Origin: Xenorhabdus miraniensis
GTDB lineage: Bacteria > Pseudomonadota > Gammaproteobacteria > Enterobacterales > Enterobacteriaceae
Length of the DNA: 64,000 nt
Direction of reading: 5' to 3'
NCBI RefSeq assembly: GCF_002632615.1
Contig: NZ_NITZ01000004.1
Span: forward strand, 197,077-261,076
The notes beneath the pieces were generated by a model, which saw nothing but the letters and a program-made list of their open reading frames with translations, made no database searches and was not told the origin of the DNA. Below, one piece after another: positions 1 through 10,609 of this stretch. A program made the position numbers and the translations under genes. The first letter of the stretch is position 1, and each line of letters opens with the position of its first letter.

Positions 1-27
1 CAGAGCCTGTAATTGTTTTTCGTTCAT
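1..27 (-). CDS. 5' end of a probable IS256-family transposase (partial)
   Basis: Nine codons start at an ATG ending at position 27 and run off the left edge, reading MNEKQLQAL. AAGG lies seven bases upstream, a usable ribosome binding site. IS256/Mutator transposases often begin M-(D/N)-E-K-(K/Q)-L-x-A-L, so the call is family recall over nine residues. Any other protein with this start would fit too. Confidence 0.35.
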
Positions 28-84
28 AAATCAACCTTATTTTGATAATAAATTAAACATATCAAGTTAAGGCAAATACACAAT

Positions 85-735
85 TTAATTTACAGGCTCC
101 TGATATTCTCCATTGGCGTTATGCCATTTATGGCTATTGGCAGGATTTAACTCCATATATTTTAAATTAAAAAAATTAAAATCAGGAGAATTAATAGGTA
201 CAAAGCCTAATTTTTTATAAAAAATCTCAGCATCCTGTTCTGAATAAACTCTTAATATTCCTTGATGGCCTAAGGCGAAAGATATATTAACCACATGTTG
301 AACAAGCAAGCCACCATAACCATAACCGTTAGGGTAGGTTAATAAGAATGCCATTTGGTCAATGTTATTATCAGATATATTGGGTTTGGCAAGCATTAAT
401 ATGATAATTCCAACCGTTTTATTTGTAACTGAACAGACAAAATGGCGATAATTATTTAGGCTTCCTGTAACATATGCAGGGTTGAAAGTATTTCTTATGG
501 AACCACATGTACTGATAAATGTATTATGATGCCCACTTCCAAATATTGTTTCCCTTATAGATTCATACCAGTAACTGGATTCATTTCGCTGGATTTCATT
601 AAGTGCAGATAGCATATCATTTTGATTAACTTCTTTAATTTTAGCTTGATATTCAGGGTAATATTTCTCCTCCATAATAATTGCAGAATGATGACCTGCA
701 CCTACTGTAGCGTCATGTTCTTCTCTATTAAGCAT
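85..735 (-). CDS. GNAT-fold acetyltransferase-like protein
   Basis: 216 residues with a good start (GAAAGGAT upstream). The C-terminal half has the GNAT look: a Gly-rich acetyl-CoA loop around residues 137-145 (NGYGYGGLL) leading into a helix, and the usual late AEIFYKKLGF (169-178). The first ~90 residues match nothing I recognise and hold two GHH tripeptides. Substrate is unknown. It is AT-rich beside acnB and lies next to a probable transposase start, so it may be a recent arrival. A GNAT relative is likely; anything more specific is not supported. Confidence 0.55.
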   Translation of the reverse strand: MLNREEHDATVGAGHHSAIIMEEKYYPEYQAKIKEVNQNDMLSALNEIQRNESSYWYESIRETIFGSGHHNTFISTCGSIRNTFNPAYVTGSLNNYRHFVCSVTNKTVGIIILMLAKPNISDNNIDQMAFLLTYPNGYGYGGLLVQHVVNISFALGHQGILRVYSEQDAEIFYKKLGFVPINSPDFNFFNLKYMELNPANSHKWHNANGEYQEPVN

Positions 736-1038
736 AATGATATCCTTTCAAACGGTATTGGCATTAGTTTTGTAATGGCGTCTGGTTTTTGGGATAAAAT
801 GTGAAGTATTACTTATTTGTTGATATTGAAAGACTTTTAAATTGTGTACTGTGATCAGAAATGCTGTTAAGAAAAAGATGAGTATGGAAAGTCAACGTGT
901 TCGGTAAAAATTCAGAGGGAAATTAAAGTATTTTCGAGTCTCAATAGAAAAAAATAGCATATCCATCTATAAATACTCCTTTTAATGATATTTATCTAGA
1001 ATTTTATCACTGTGTAATGTTGATTTTATGTGAATGAA

Positions 1039-1067
1039 TTAACATGTCATTCAAATTTTGGTATGCT
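1039..1067 (+). promoter_or_regulatory. Putative sigma-70 promoter of acnB
   Basis: TTAACA (1039-1044), a 17-base spacer and TATGCT (1062-1067). TGTGA-N6-TAACA at 1029-1044 overlaps the -35 and resembles a CRP site; acnB is catabolite-controlled in E. coli. The ~160-base leader holds three near-copies of GATGATTGTTTT (1132-1180). The rest of 736-1234 shows no gene. Confidence 0.45.
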
Positions 1068-1234
1068 AAATGCCCGAAGCTGAGCATAATTATGATGTTA
1101 TGCGAGCAAAATCCTCTGACCTGGCACCCTTGATGATTGTTTTAGAAGGTTATTTTAGATGATTGTTTTGGATGATCGTTACCGGGTGCAGACAGCCGGG
1201 TATATAAAATGACAATGAGAGCGAGGAGAAAGTC

Positions 1235-3832
1235 GTGCTAGAAGAATACCGCAAGCACGTAGCCGAGCGTGCAGCTCAAGGCATCGTCCCTAAGCCGTTA
1301 GACGCAGCTCAAGCAGCAGCGCTGGTCGAATTACTGAAGAACCCACCTAAAGATGAAGAAGATTTCCTGCTAGATCTACTGACCAACCGTGTTCCCCCTG
1401 GTGTAGACGAGGCCGCTTATGTTAAAGCGGGTTTCCTTGCTGCTATTGCAAAGGGTGAAACAACTTCCCCACTTGTTACAGCAGAAAAAGCCATTGAATT
1501 ACTGGGAACCATGCAAGGTGGGTATAACATCCACGCTTTAATTGATGCCCTTGATGATGAAAAATTGGCACCTATTGCGGCGAAAGCGCTTTCTCATACT
1601 TTGCTGATGTTTGACAGCTTCTATGATGTGGAAGAAAAAGCAAAAGCGGGTAATGTTCATGCCAAACAGATTATTCAGTCATGGGCTGATGCTGACTGGT
1701 TCCTTGAACGCCCCGAATTGGCGGAAAAAATCACAGTGACTGTATTCAAGGTCACGGGTGAAACGAACACCGATGATCTCTCTCCTGCGCCTGATGCCTG
1801 GTCACGCCCTGATATTCCTCTGCATGCTCTGGCAATGCTTAAGAATGCCCGTGAAGGTATTGAACCCGATCAAGCCGGAGTCGTGGGCCCGATTAAGCAA
1901 ATCGAAGCACTGGCTAAAAAAGGTTACCCGTTGGCTTACGTTGGTGATGTTGTCGGTACAGGCTCTTCCCGTAAATCAGCAACTAACTCCGTATTGTGGT
2001 TTATGGGAGAAGATATTCCCTTTGTACCAAATAAACGTGGTGCAGGTGTGGTATTGGGTGGAAAAATTGCCCCCATCTTCTTCAATACCATGGAAGATGC
2101 GGGGGCGTTACCAATCGAATTTGATGTTTCTAAACTCAATATGGGTGATTTGATTGATATCTATCCCTATAAAGGTGAAATCCGTCAGCACGAAACCAAT
2201 GAATTATTGTCTACTTTTGAACTGAAAACGGATGTATTGATCGATGAAGTGCGTGCCGGTGGTCGTATTCCACTGATTATCGGTCGTGGTTTGACTGGAA
2301 AAGCGCGTGAATCATTAGGCTTGCCACACAGTGATGTATTCCGTCAGGCAAAAGCGGTTGCGAAAAGCGATCGCGGTTTCTCATTGGCACAGAAAATGGT
2401 TGGCCGTGCTTGCGGTACAGTGGGTATCCGTCCGGGAGAATATTGTGAGCCTAAGATGACATCTGTGGGTTCTCAGGACACCACAGGACCAATGACACGG
2501 GACGAATTGAAAGATCTGGCGTGTCTGGGCTTTTCTGCGGATTTGGTCATGCAGTCATTCTGTCATACCGCCGCTTATCCAAAACCTGTTGATGTGACCA
2601 CACATCATACTCTGCCTGATTTCATCATGAACCGTGGCGGGGTATCACTGCGTCCGGGAGATGGCATTATCCACTCATGGCTGAACCGTATGTTGCTGCC
2701 GGATACCGTGGGTACAGGGGGAGATTCTCATACTCGTTTTCCAATTGGTATTTCTTTCCCGGCTGGTTCTGGTCTGGTGGCATTCGCTGCGGCAACAGGC
2801 GTTATGCCGTTGGATATGCCTGAATCAGTATTGGTTCGTTTTAAAGGAAAAATGCAACCCGGCATTACCCTGCGTGATCTGGTGCATGCAATTCCTTACT
2901 ATGCGATTCAACAAGGTTTGCTGACTGTTGAGAAGAAGGGTAAGAAAAATATCTTCTCTGGTCGCATTCTTGAGATTGAAGGTCTGCCAGAACTTAAAGT
3001 TGAACAGGCATTCGAATTGGCTGACGCATCAGCAGAACGCTCTGCGGCTGGCTGTACCATTAAGCTGGATAAAGCGCCAATCATTGAATATCTGCAATCA
3101 AATATCATATTGCTGAAATGGATGATTGCGGAAGGTTATGGCGATCGCCGGACACTGGAACGCCGTATTATAGGTATGGAAAACTGGCTGAAAGATCCTC
3201 AATTACTGGAAGCAGATGCAGATGCTGAATATGCTACGGTGATTGAAATCGATCTGGCTGAGATTAAAGAACCGATTTTGTGTGCGCCGAATGATCCAGA
3301 TGATGCACGATTGTTATCAGAAGTTGCTAACAGCAAAATTGACGAGGTCTTTATCGGTTCTTGCATGACCAATATCGGCCATTTCCGGGCAGCAGGCAAA
3401 TTGCTGGATCAGCATAAAGGTCAATTACCGACTCGTTTGTGGGTTGCACCGCCAACCAAGATGGATGCCGCTCAATTAACGGAGGAAGGCTATTACAGCG
3501 TCTTTGGTAAGAGTGGGGCACGTATTGAGATCCCTGGCTGTTCATTGTGTATGGGTAATCAGGCGCGAGTGGCAGATGGTGCAACTGTGGTATCAACTTC
3601 TACCCGTAACTTCCCGAACCGTCTTGGTACTGGTGCAAATGTTTATCTGGCTTCTGCAGAGCTGGCGGCGGTGGCGTCATTGTTGGGTCGTTTGCCAACA
3701 TCAGCAGAGTATTTGCAGTTCATGGATAAAGTCGATGAAACAGCAGCAGATACTTATCGTTACCTCAATTTTGATCAATTGAATCAGTACACAGAAAAAG
3801 CGGATGGTGTGATCTTCCAAACCGCTGTGTAA
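1235..3832 (+). CDS. acnB: Aconitate hydratase B
   Basis: Bifunctional aconitase / 2-methylisocitrate dehydratase of the TCA cycle, cytoplasmic. 865 residues, the same length as E. coli AcnB, with GTG start and GAGGAG upstream. Known order for this type is an N-terminal HEAT-like domain, swivel domain 4, then domains 1-3. The 4Fe-4S ligands are visible as GSCMTNIG (about Cys710) and GCSLCMG (about Cys769 and 772). In E. coli the apo-enzyme also binds mRNA under iron starvation or oxidative stress. A strong terminator follows. Confidence 0.98.
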   Translation: MLEEYRKHVAERAAQGIVPKPLDAAQAAALVELLKNPPKDEEDFLLDLLTNRVPPGVDEAAYVKAGFLAAIAKGETTSPLVTAEKAIELLGTMQGGYNIHALIDALDDEKLAPIAAKALSHTLLMFDSFYDVEEKAKAGNVHAKQIIQSWADADWFLERPELAEKITVTVFKVTGETNTDDLSPAPDAWSRPDIPLHALAMLKNAREGIEPDQAGVVGPIKQIEALAKKGYPLAYVGDVVGTGSSRKSATNSVLWFMGEDIPFVPNKRGAGVVLGGKIAPIFFNTMEDAGALPIEFDVSKLNMGDLIDIYPYKGEIRQHETNELLSTFELKTDVLIDEVRAGGRIPLIIGRGLTGKARESLGLPHSDVFRQAKAVAKSDRGFSLAQKMVGRACGTVGIRPGEYCEPKMTSVGSQDTTGPMTRDELKDLACLGFSADLVMQSFCHTAAYPKPVDVTTHHTLPDFIMNRGGVSLRPGDGIIHSWLNRMLLPDTVGTGGDSHTRFPIGISFPAGSGLVAFAAATGVMPLDMPESVLVRFKGKMQPGITLRDLVHAIPYYAIQQGLLTVEKKGKKNIFSGRILEIEGLPELKVEQAFELADASAERSAAGCTIKLDKAPIIEYLQSNIILLKWMIAEGYGDRRTLERRIIGMENWLKDPQLLEADADAEYATVIEIDLAEIKEPILCAPNDPDDARLLSEVANSKIDEVFIGSCMTNIGHFRAAGKLLDQHKGQLPTRLWVAPPTKMDAAQLTEEGYYSVFGKSGARIEIPGCSLCMGNQARVADGATVVSTSTRNFPNRLGTGANVYLASAELAAVASLLGRLPTSAEYLQFMDKVDETAADTYRYLNFDQLNQYTEKADGVIFQTAV

Positions 3833-3853
3833 ATAAAGTATATTGCAATCAAT

Positions 3854-3879
3854 GGGAGGCAAAGGCCTCCCTTTTTTTT
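3854..3879 (+). terminator. Intrinsic terminator of acnB
   Basis: Perfect GGGAGGC/GCCTCCC stem (3854-3860, 3865-3871), four-base loop, then eight T. Confidence 0.9.
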
Positions 3880-3954
3880 GTAAATTTTTGTGTCAGTTTG
3901 TGGACTACTTCAGAGGTGGGCTAATCAGAAGTGTTTAAAATCCAATCGTGTTAG

Positions 3955-4041
3955 TCACAGGCAAAAAGTTACTCATAGGCAAAAAGTGAGTTATAAGCAA
4001 AAGATAGTTATAAGCAAAAGATAGTTATCAGCAAAAGATAG
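3955..4041 (+). repeat. Short tandem repeat, five copies of 17-18 bases
   Basis: Three 17-base units (3991-4007, 4008-4024, 4025-4041; consensus TTATAAGCAAAAGATAG, one mismatch) preceded by two diverged 18-base units (3955-3972, 3973-3990). The array ends 12 bases before the yacL start, so copy number could change the leader. Confidence 0.85.
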
Positions 4042-4053
4042 TGGAGGTGTGTA

Positions 4054-4425
4054 ATGGAATATGAATTTATGCAGGATATTACTGGTCAAGTGACAACATC
4101 TTTTTCAATGGATCATGAAGCTGTAGGCCATTGGTTAAATGAAGAAGTAAAAGGTGATTTGAGCATACTGGATAAAATCACGGTGGCCTTGAAGGGTATT
4201 AAAGGCAGCGAACGTCAGTGGCAGTTAGCAGGCCATGAGTATACTTTATTGATGAGCGAGGATGAAATCATGATCCGGGCTAATCAACTTCAGTTTGACA
4301 CTGAGATGATAGAAGAAGGAATGAGTTACTATGATAACGAAAGTCTGGCTTTTTGTGGCACAGACGATTTTATCGTTATGTTAGCCGATTACAGAGAGTT
4401 TATTTTGCAAAGAAATCAAACATAA
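4054..4425 (+). CDS. yacL: YacL (UPF0231 family) protein
   Basis: 123 residues, colinear with E. coli YacL (about 120). Conserved stretches seen are [10 protein letters not shown] at the start, [13 protein letters not shown] and ANQLQFD. It follows acnB, as in E. coli and relatives. Biochemical role is not established. GGAGG lies eight bases before the ATG, and the tandem repeat sits immediately upstream. No signal peptide or membrane segment. Confidence 0.93.
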   Translation: MEYEFMQDITGQVTTSFSMDHEAVGHWLNEEVKGDLSILDKITVALKGIKGSERQWQLAGHEYTLLMSEDEIMIRANQLQFDTEMIEEGMSYYDNESLAFCGTDDFIVMLADYREFILQRNQT

Positions 4426-4631
4426 GTATTAGTGTTCAACCTATGATAGCTTTCTGCCATAATCGATATTCCATCACATATGTGTATTGTGTATTGTGTA
4501 TCGTGTGATAGTGGCTTTTCTATTTTTTGAATAGGAGCCTATGCGTTTCGGTAGTGCTTATGGCCATTATCAGTGCCGAATATTAACAATGCCGAATGGA
4601 GATAGGTTCCAACAATAACGGTGGGCTTTGT

Positions 4632-5504
4632 ATGGAAGAGATCAATCTGTCAAATGAGATTGATAAAGCAGCGGGCTGGTTTACTCACAATCAGGATCTA
4701 TTGATTCAGTATGCGGTGAATGTTGTATCTGCCATCTTGATTCTGATCATTGGCTTATTTATCGCTAAGGTAGTCAGTAAAGCAGTCAGGCGTGTTATGT
4801 CATTGCGTGGTGTTGATGCCACTATTTCTGACTTTTTATCCGCAATTATTCGTTACGCTGTCATTGCATTTACGATTATTGCCGTTCTTGGCAAGTTAGG
4901 TATTCAGACCGCATCTGTGATTGCAGTCATCGGTGCGGCAGGTTTGGCAGTCGGTCTGGCATTACAAGGATCGTTGTCTAATTTCGCTGCCGGTGTTTTG
5001 CTGGTGCTGTTCCGTCCACTCCGTACTGGTGAATATGTCATGATCGGTGCTGTGGAAGGAACCGTTGTGCAGGTGCAGATTTTCTCTACGACATTGCGCA
5101 CGGCAGATGATCGTATCATCGTGATCCCCAATGGTAAGATTATTGCGGACAATATCATCAATACCAGCCGTGAACCTAACCGCCGTACCCAGATTATGGT
5201 GGGGGTTGCGTATAATGCAGATATTGATGAAGTGAAAAAAGTGTTGGGTGATGTGATTCAAGCGGATGAACGCATTCAACATGAAAGAGGCGTTACTATA
5301 CGCCTGCACGAAATGGCTTCTTCGTCATTGAATTTTGTTGTGCGAGTATGGACGACCAACGGTGACGCGTGGAACGTGTACTGGGATTTGATGGAAAACT
5401 TTAAGCGTACTTTAGATAAACACAATATCGGTATTCCATTCCCACAAATGGATGTTTACTTGCATCAGCAACAAACCGCCTTACAGAAAAAGACGGAAGA
5501 ATAA
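4632..5504 (+). CDS. mscS: Small-conductance mechanosensitive channel MscS
   Basis: Inner-membrane heptameric channel that releases solutes on hypo-osmotic shock. 290 residues from the chosen ATG, near the E. coli 286. Three N-terminal membrane helices; the Gly/Ala-rich pore helix reads [18 protein letters not shown]. The beta domain has the family signature [18 protein letters not shown], followed by an alpha/beta C-terminus. An in-frame ATG at 4596 would add 12 residues lacking family similarity; GGTGG before 4632 favours the later start. The gene precedes argO, as in the E. coli cluster, but fbaA is no longer adjacent. Confidence 0.95.
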   Translation: MEEINLSNEIDKAAGWFTHNQDLLIQYAVNVVSAILILIIGLFIAKVVSKAVRRVMSLRGVDATISDFLSAIIRYAVIAFTIIAVLGKLGIQTASVIAVIGAAGLAVGLALQGSLSNFAAGVLLVLFRPLRTGEYVMIGAVEGTVVQVQIFSTTLRTADDRIIVIPNGKIIADNIINTSREPNRRTQIMVGVAYNADIDEVKKVLGDVIQADERIQHERGVTIRLHEMASSSLNFVVRVWTTNGDAWNVYWDLMENFKRTLDKHNIGIPFPQMDVYLHQQQTALQKKTEE

Positions 5505-5514
5505 TTAAAAGATC

Positions 5515-5545
5515 TTGGTGTGAGCGTTTCCATGCCTCACACCAA
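5515..5545 (+). terminator. Hairpin downstream of mscS
   Basis: Perfect 10-bp stem TTGGTGTGAG/CTCACACCAA with an 11-base loop and no T-tract, so a 3'-end hairpin more than a classical terminator. Confidence 0.5.
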
Positions 5546-5670
5546 ATTCGAATACAATTCCCATTATTTTTTCTAATGATGGATAAGAATCATTCATTTT
5601 CCCTAATAATTATTATTGGCTAATATGCGTTGATACCATAACTAATTGATTAATTATTAGGAATTTTTGC

Positions 5671-6294
5671 ATGTTTTCGATATTTATACAGGGCTTTTTT
5701 CTCAGTGCCGCGATGATCCTTCCCCTTGGACCACAAAATGTATTTGTGATGCAGCAAGGGAGCAAAAAACAGTTCCATTTAATGAGTGCCGCGTTATGTT
5801 CCATTAGTGATGCGATCCTCATTGCGGCGGGAATATTTGGCGGAAGTGCTTTACTTGGGCAATCGACATTTTTGCTGCAAGCCGTGACATGGGGGGGCAT
5901 CGCATTTTTACTATGGTATGGTTGGGGGGCTTTTCGGACAGCACTATCGGCGGAAGTTAAACTCTCCTCTGCTGAAAATATCATCCAAAGCCGTTGGCGG
6001 GTTATAGTCGCTCTCTTTGCGGTGACCTGGTTGAATCCTCATGTTTATCTGGACACGTTCGTCGTGTTGGGAAGCATAGGCGGGCAACTATCAAGCGAGT
6101 TTAGGCCGTGGTTTACCCTCGGTGCGGTCATGGCATCAATCAGTTGGTTTTTTGCATTGTCATTTTTGGCTGCGTGGTTTTCACCTGTACTGAATCAACC
6201 GCGGTCACAACGTATCATCAATGTTTTTGTTGGTTGTGTGATGTGGTATATCGCTTGGGGCTTAATTAAGCAAGGATTACAGATTTTTTACTGA
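5671..6294 (+). CDS. argO: Arginine exporter ArgO (LysE family)
   Basis: Inner-membrane exporter of arginine and the toxic analogue canavanine. 207 residues. LysE-family signature at the N-terminus ([18 protein letters not shown]), about six hydrophobic segments, and [15 protein letters not shown] in the second half. In E. coli, ArgP with arginine activates argO and lysine traps the polymerase. argP lies two genes away here, so the circuit is probably kept. The ATG at 5671 lacks a strong SD but matches the family N-terminus. Confidence 0.95.
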   Translation: MFSIFIQGFFLSAAMILPLGPQNVFVMQQGSKKQFHLMSAALCSISDAILIAAGIFGGSALLGQSTFLLQAVTWGGIAFLLWYGWGAFRTALSAEVKLSSAENIIQSRWRVIVALFAVTWLNPHVYLDTFVVLGSIGGQLSSEFRPWFTLGAVMASISWFFALSFLAAWFSPVLNQPRSQRIINVFVGCVMWYIAWGLIKQGLQIFY

Positions 6295-6306
6295 TTTCAA
6301 TACTTC

Positions 6307-6400
6307 TTCATAGATAATGTGTTTATAGATATTGTGTTCATAGATAATGTGTTTATAGATATTGTGTTCATGGATAGATAGTGTGTTCATAGATAGTGTG
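6307..6400 (+). repeat. 15-base tandem repeat array (six units)
   Basis: Alternating 15-base units TTCATAGATAATGTG and TTTATAGATATTGTG, twice over (6307-6366, the two 30-base blocks identical), then two altered units (19 and 15 bases) to 6400. Fills the argO-yggE spacer. Confidence 0.88.
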
Positions 6401-6458
6401 CTAATGTTTCTGAAGAGCACCTTACTCATGTAAATTTGTTGTATTTGAAGGAGGTTTT

Positions 6459-7193
6459 GTGAAACGTAAATCATTGGTACTGGCTGCGATGATAGCTCTG
6501 GGAAGCCTCTCTGGCATGGCTGCTTCTGCCTCTGAATTGCCATCTGTCCCACATATTTCTACTTCTGGTAATGCGGTAATCAAAGCGACGCCAGATATGG
6601 CCACGCTGATAATCCATGTCAGTGAAACTCAAAAAAGTGCGGCAGATGCAAAGAAAAAAGTGGACGAGCGTGTCGCGAAATATTTTGTTTTTCTGAAAAA
6701 TAATAGCATTGAAAAGAAAGATATTGATGCTGCCAATTTGCGTACGCAACCAGAATATCAATATGAACAAAAGACGGGTAAATCAACAATCACAGGTTAT
6801 AGAGCTTCGCGTTCGGTTGAAGTAAAAGTTCACAAGCTGGATCAACTGAATACATTACTGGATGGTGCTCTGAAAGCTGGACTGAATGAAATTAACTCGG
6901 TGCAGTTCAGTGTTGAGAATCCACAACGCTATCGTGATGAAGCCAGACAAAAAGCCATTGAGAATGCTATTGCACAAGCGACTGCATTGGCAAAAGGGTT
7001 CAACGGTAAGCTAGGCCCGGTATATAGCATCAATTACCGTGCTCCTGAAGCCGTGCCAGCACCAATGAGCCGCCTGAAATACCAGACAGCCCTGATGGCA
7101 GCACCAGCAGCAGATTCAGCCAGTGAAACTTATGAACCACAGAGCATTGAATTCTCTGATCACGTCGATGCGGTTTTTGAATTACAGCGTTAA
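6459..7193 (+). CDS. yggE: YggE, periplasmic SIMPL-domain protein
   Basis: 244 residues, GTG start after a strong AAGGAGG. Sec signal peptide [23 protein letters not shown], cleavage near residue 24. The mature part is one SIMPL (DUF541) domain, recognisable by [18 protein letters not shown] and the later [19 protein letters not shown]. coli YggE is associated with protection from oxidative stress; the mechanism is unclear. Its stop overlaps the stop of the convergent argP by three bases, leaving no room for a terminator between them. Confidence 0.93.
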   Translation: MKRKSLVLAAMIALGSLSGMAASASELPSVPHISTSGNAVIKATPDMATLIIHVSETQKSAADAKKKVDERVAKYFVFLKNNSIEKKDIDAANLRTQPEYQYEQKTGKSTITGYRASRSVEVKVHKLDQLNTLLDGALKAGLNEINSVQFSVENPQRYRDEARQKAIENAIAQATALAKGFNGKLGPVYSINYRAPEAVPAPMSRLKYQTALMAAPAADSASETYEPQSIEFSDHVDAVFELQR

Positions 7194-8095
7194 TTAATTT
7201 CATCTTCCTGACGTAACATCTGACGTCCTAGTTTGAGCAGGGCGTCAGTGACTTTTCTCATCGCCCCGCTTTCTGGGGTAAAACGATGCCAATAAAGCAT
7301 GCGGCGTTGGCATAGTCCGGGCGTTAAATCAACTAACTCACCCGCTCGCAGCTCCTTGTCGATTTGCAAGTGTGGGATCATACAGCAAGTTGAACCTTGT
7401 TTTGCCAATTGCACAAATGCTTCGGAAGAATTTACGATATGGCAGGGGACACTACCCGGTGATAAGTCAAAATTCTGTTGTAAGAATGCCTGGTGCATAT
7501 CATCCAGATGGTCGAATGCCACGGCAGGGGCTTTCAGTAATGCTGAACGCGTAACGCCATTAGGAAAAAAGCGCTCTGCGAACTTTGGAGAGGCAACAAA
7601 CAGATAATCGAGAGCACCTAACTTATCAACCAGACAGCTTGGCAGGGGCTGAGCTTGAATACTAATCGCTCCAACAACTTCGCCACGCCGCAAACGTTCC
7701 TGAGTCCGGGTTTCATCTTCCACCTGAATATTTAGACGAATGGGTAAATCGGATAAGACAGGATGGAGAGCGGGTAAAAGCCAGGTTGCCAGACTATCCG
7801 CATTAACCGCGAGGGAGAGTAACAGCGGTATCTCATTGTCATTTTCGTCACCGAGCCATTGTGCTTCCAGTAATTCAACCTGATGTAATAGCGCGAGCAG
7901 CTTTTGCCCTTGCTCTGTAGGGCGAGGTGGAACGGTGCGCACCAATAGTGGCTGACCAAACAGATTTTCTAATTGTTTGATTCTCTGGGATACCGCGGAT
8001 TGGGTGATACAAAGTTTTTGTGCCGCCCGCTCGAAACCACGTTCTCGGATCACTGCATCCAATGCTTGCAGTGACCTGTAATCAGGACGTTTCAT
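7190..8095 (-). CDS. argP: LysR-type regulator ArgP (IciA)
   Basis: 301 residues. N-terminal winged HTH (residues 1-60, with [19 protein letters not shown]), then a periplasmic-binding-protein-like effector domain. The family senses lysine and arginine and controls argO, lysine-synthesis genes and dapB. Start [16 protein letters not shown] matches the E. coli start. It lies between yggE and divergent rpiA, as in E. coli. Confidence 0.93.
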   Translation of the reverse strand: MKRPDYRSLQALDAVIRERGFERAAQKLCITQSAVSQRIKQLENLFGQPLLVRTVPPRPTEQGQKLLALLHQVELLEAQWLGDENDNEIPLLLSLAVNADSLATWLLPALHPVLSDLPIRLNIQVEDETRTQERLRRGEVVGAISIQAQPLPSCLVDKLGALDYLFVASPKFAERFFPNGVTRSALLKAPAVAFDHLDDMHQAFLQQNFDLSPGSVPCHIVNSSEAFVQLAKQGSTCCMIPHLQIDKELRAGELVDLTPGLCQRRMLYWHRFTPESGAMRKVTDALLKLGRQMLRQEDEIN

Positions 8096-8195
8096 TGAAA
8101 ATAAAGTTCTCCGTTTTTACTCTTTTTGTGGGATATAGGACGATTTTTTTAGGCTAAGTAGCTCTGTGGTTTGAGTAGCATCGCATGACTTAAGC

Positions 8196-8263
8196 AATAC
8201 TCTTGCTGTTCAAATATTCTTGCTATTCAAATATTCTTGCGATCCAAATACCATTGCGATCTA
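8196..8263 (+). repeat. 17-base tandem repeat, four copies
   Basis: Units at 8196, 8213, 8230 and 8247, consensus AATATTCTTGCTATTCA, the last two diverged. It lies between the argP start and rpiA, within the region that must hold both promoters. Confidence 0.8.
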
Positions 8264-8378
8264 AACAGCATTATGTGGCCTAAGTAGCACTATGCCATAT
8301 TTTTTCATGGAGCGAGGTAATATTGTTTATACTAGCCGTCAGATTTTTCCTTGTAACTGTTTATAGGCTGTGATTGAT

Positions 8379-9035
8379 ATGACTCAGGACGAACTGAAAA
8401 AAGCAGTAGGTTGGGCGGCATTGGAATACGTTAAACCAGGCACAATTGTTGGTGTTGGTACGGGTTCAACGGCAGCGCATTTTATTGATGCGTTAGGAAC
8501 TATCAAAGACAAAATTGAAGGTGCGGTGTCTAGTTCAGAAGCATCAACTGCAAAGCTGAAAAGTCTCGGTATTCCCGTATTTGACTGTAATGATGTTGAC
8601 AGTTTGGATATTTATGTTGATGGCGCTGATGAAATTAACGGTCAGATGCAAATGATCAAAGGTGGTGGTGCGGCATTAACCCGGGAAAAAATCATCGCTG
8701 CTGTTGCAAAGAAATTTATCTGTATCATTGATTCCTCTAAGCAAGTGGAGGTTCTGGGCAAATTTCCACTGCCGGTTGAAGTTATCCCAATGGCACGCGC
8801 TTATGTTACCCGTGAACTGGAGAAGTTAGGAGGAACCCCGGTTTATCGTGAAAATGTGGTGACTGATAATGGTAATGACATTCTGGATGTTCACAACCTT
8901 TCCATTGTTGAGCCGGCTGAATTGGAAGACAAAATCAATGGCATCGCTGGTGTAGTAACCGTTGGCCTTTTTGCCAACAGAGGTGCCAACGTAGTGCTGG
9001 TGGGTGCAGCTGACGGGGTCATGGCGATCAAATAA
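8379..9035 (+). CDS. rpiA: Ribose-5-phosphate isomerase A
   Basis: Interconverts ribose-5-P and ribulose-5-P in the non-oxidative pentose phosphate pathway; cytoplasmic. 218 residues starting MTQDELKK, identical to the E. coli N-terminus. Motifs: the [14 protein letters not shown] phosphate loop, DGADEI (catalytic Asp/Glu) and [16 protein letters not shown] nine bases upstream is possible but adds three residues not found in the family. serA follows on the same strand behind its own promoter region. Confidence 0.96.
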   Translation: MTQDELKKAVGWAALEYVKPGTIVGVGTGSTAAHFIDALGTIKDKIEGAVSSSEASTAKLKSLGIPVFDCNDVDSLDIYVDGADEINGQMQMIKGGGAALTREKIIAAVAKKFICIIDSSKQVEVLGKFPLPVEVIPMARAYVTRELEKLGGTPVYRENVVTDNGNDILDVHNLSIVEPAELEDKINGIAGVVTVGLFANRGANVVLVGAADGVMAIK

Positions 9036-9045
9036 TAATCGTTTA

Positions 9046-9080
9046 TTGGGGGCGGAATATTCTGTCCCCAAAATATTTTT
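9046..9080 (+). terminator. Terminator of rpiA
   Basis: TTGGGG/CCCCAA (9046-9051, 9066-9071) extended inward by GGAAT/ATTCT-type pairs, then AATATTTTT. Confidence 0.7.
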
Positions 9081-9307
9081 ATATTTATTAAAAAAAGAAA
9101 ATTTGGTGATATCTATCACTTTACCGCCTAAAAAAAACTCAAAACCCTGCCTTTGGCTTATAACGAATTATTTTACTTCGTATAACAACTTATTTACTGT
9201 TTCTTATCCTGTTATATAAGCAATCGATTGTATTGCCGTTGTCGTTTTTTTTGTTATTTTGGTGACATCTATAGGCGTTATGAAGTTAGTACAACTAGGG
9301 CGGGCAA

Positions 9308-10549
9308 ATGGTTAAGGTATCTTTAGAAAAGGATAAAATTAAATTTCTGCTATTGGAAGGCGTTCATCAAAGCACAGTAGAAAAATTGAAAGCGGCTGGA
9401 TACAGCAATATTGAATATCATAAAGGGGCATTGGAACCAGAAGAACTGAAAGAAGCAATTCGTGATGCTCGGTTTGTGGGGATCCGTTCCCGTACCCAGT
9501 TGACGGAAGAAATTTTTTCCGCAGCGGAAAAATTGGTTGCTGTGGGCTGTTTCTGTATTGGTACCAATCAAGTTGATTTGAAAGCCGCAGCAAAACGCGG
9601 TATTCCTGTATTTAATGCACCGTTCTCCAATACCCGATCAGTCGCTGAAATGGTATTGGGTGAGTTGCTGTTATTATTGCGCCGCATTCCTGAGGCGAAT
9701 GCAAAAGCACATAACGGTGTATGGGATAAGCAGGCAAAAGGTTGTTATGAGGCTCGCGGAAAGAAACTAGGCATTATTGGTTACGGTCATATCGGTACAC
9801 AGCTTGGTATTTTGGCTGAAAGTATTGGTCTGAATGTTTATTTCTATGATATTGAAAATAAATTGCCATTAGGTAATGCACAGCAAGTCCATCATCTATC
9901 TGAACTATTGAATATGAGTGATGTTGTGAGCCTGCACGTACCTGAAACAGCTTCAACCAAAAATATGATTGGTGCAACAGAGCTGGAACTGATGAAACCA
10001 GGTTCAATTTTGATAAATGCTTCACGCGGCACCGTAATAGACATTCCCGCATTAAGTGACGCGTTGGAAATCGGGCATATTTCTGGTGCGGCGATTGATG
10101 TATTCCCAGAAGAGCCGGCAACAAACAGCGATCCTTTCATCTCGTTATTAACAAAGTTTGATAACGTATTACTGACACCGCATATTGGTGGATCGACTCA
10201 GGAAGCCCAAGAAAATATTGGTGCTGAAGTCGGAGGTAAGTTGGTGAAATACTCTGACAACGGTTCTACGCTGTCTGCGGTTAATTTCCCTGAAGTTTCA
10301 CTGCCTGTTCATGCCAAAGATACTAACCGTTTGCTGCATATCCATGAAAACCGTCCCGGTATCTTAACCAGCATCAACCAAGTGTTCACTGCTCAAGAAA
10401 TCAATATTGAAGCACAATATCTGCGAACAGAAGGCGATATTGGTTATGTGGTTATTGATATTACAGCGCAGAGCACTGCTGAAGCCGAATTGGTATTGCA
10501 ACAACTGAAAGCCTTGCCTGGCACAATTCGTTCCCGGTTGCTTTACTAA
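9308..10549 (+). CDS. serA: D-3-phosphoglycerate dehydrogenase
   Basis: First committed step of serine synthesis, oxidising 3-phosphoglycerate with NAD+. 413 residues (E. coli 410). Rossmann motif GIIGYGHIGTQLG, catalytic region with INASRGTVIDI and LTPHIGGSTQEAQE, then a C-terminal ACT domain (from about residue 340, HIHENRPGILTSINQ) that binds serine for feedback inhibition. GGGCGGG lies just before the ATG. The spacer behind rpiA is AT-rich and probably carries Lrp-type control, as in E. coli (inference). Confidence 0.97.
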   Translation: MVKVSLEKDKIKFLLLEGVHQSTVEKLKAAGYSNIEYHKGALEPEELKEAIRDARFVGIRSRTQLTEEIFSAAEKLVAVGCFCIGTNQVDLKAAAKRGIPVFNAPFSNTRSVAEMVLGELLLLLRRIPEANAKAHNGVWDKQAKGCYEARGKKLGIIGYGHIGTQLGILAESIGLNVYFYDIENKLPLGNAQQVHHLSELLNMSDVVSLHVPETASTKNMIGATELELMKPGSILINASRGTVIDIPALSDALEIGHISGAAIDVFPEEPATNSDPFISLLTKFDNVLLTPHIGGSTQEAQENIGAEVGGKLVKYSDNGSTLSAVNFPEVSLPVHAKDTNRLLHIHENRPGILTSINQVFTAQEINIEAQYLRTEGDIGYVVIDITAQSTAEAELVLQQLKALPGTIRSRLLY

Positions 10550-10566
10550 TTTACCAAGAGTGAAAG

Positions 10567-10594
10567 AAGGGCTGTTGAATATTCAACAACCCTT
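10567..10594. terminator. Inverted repeat between serA and ygfA
   Basis: 14-bp arms (AAGGGCTGTTGAAT / ATTCAACAACCCTT, one mismatch, a G-U wobble on the minus strand) between convergent genes. No good T-tract on either side; probably a bidirectional 3'-end structure. Confidence 0.5.
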
Positions 10595-10609
10595 ATATCA
10601 GTTAAAGAT

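Noticed and set aside
622..804. Small plus-strand frame opposite the GNAT-like gene
   Set aside because: Mostly antisense to a better-supported gene, no ribosome binding site.
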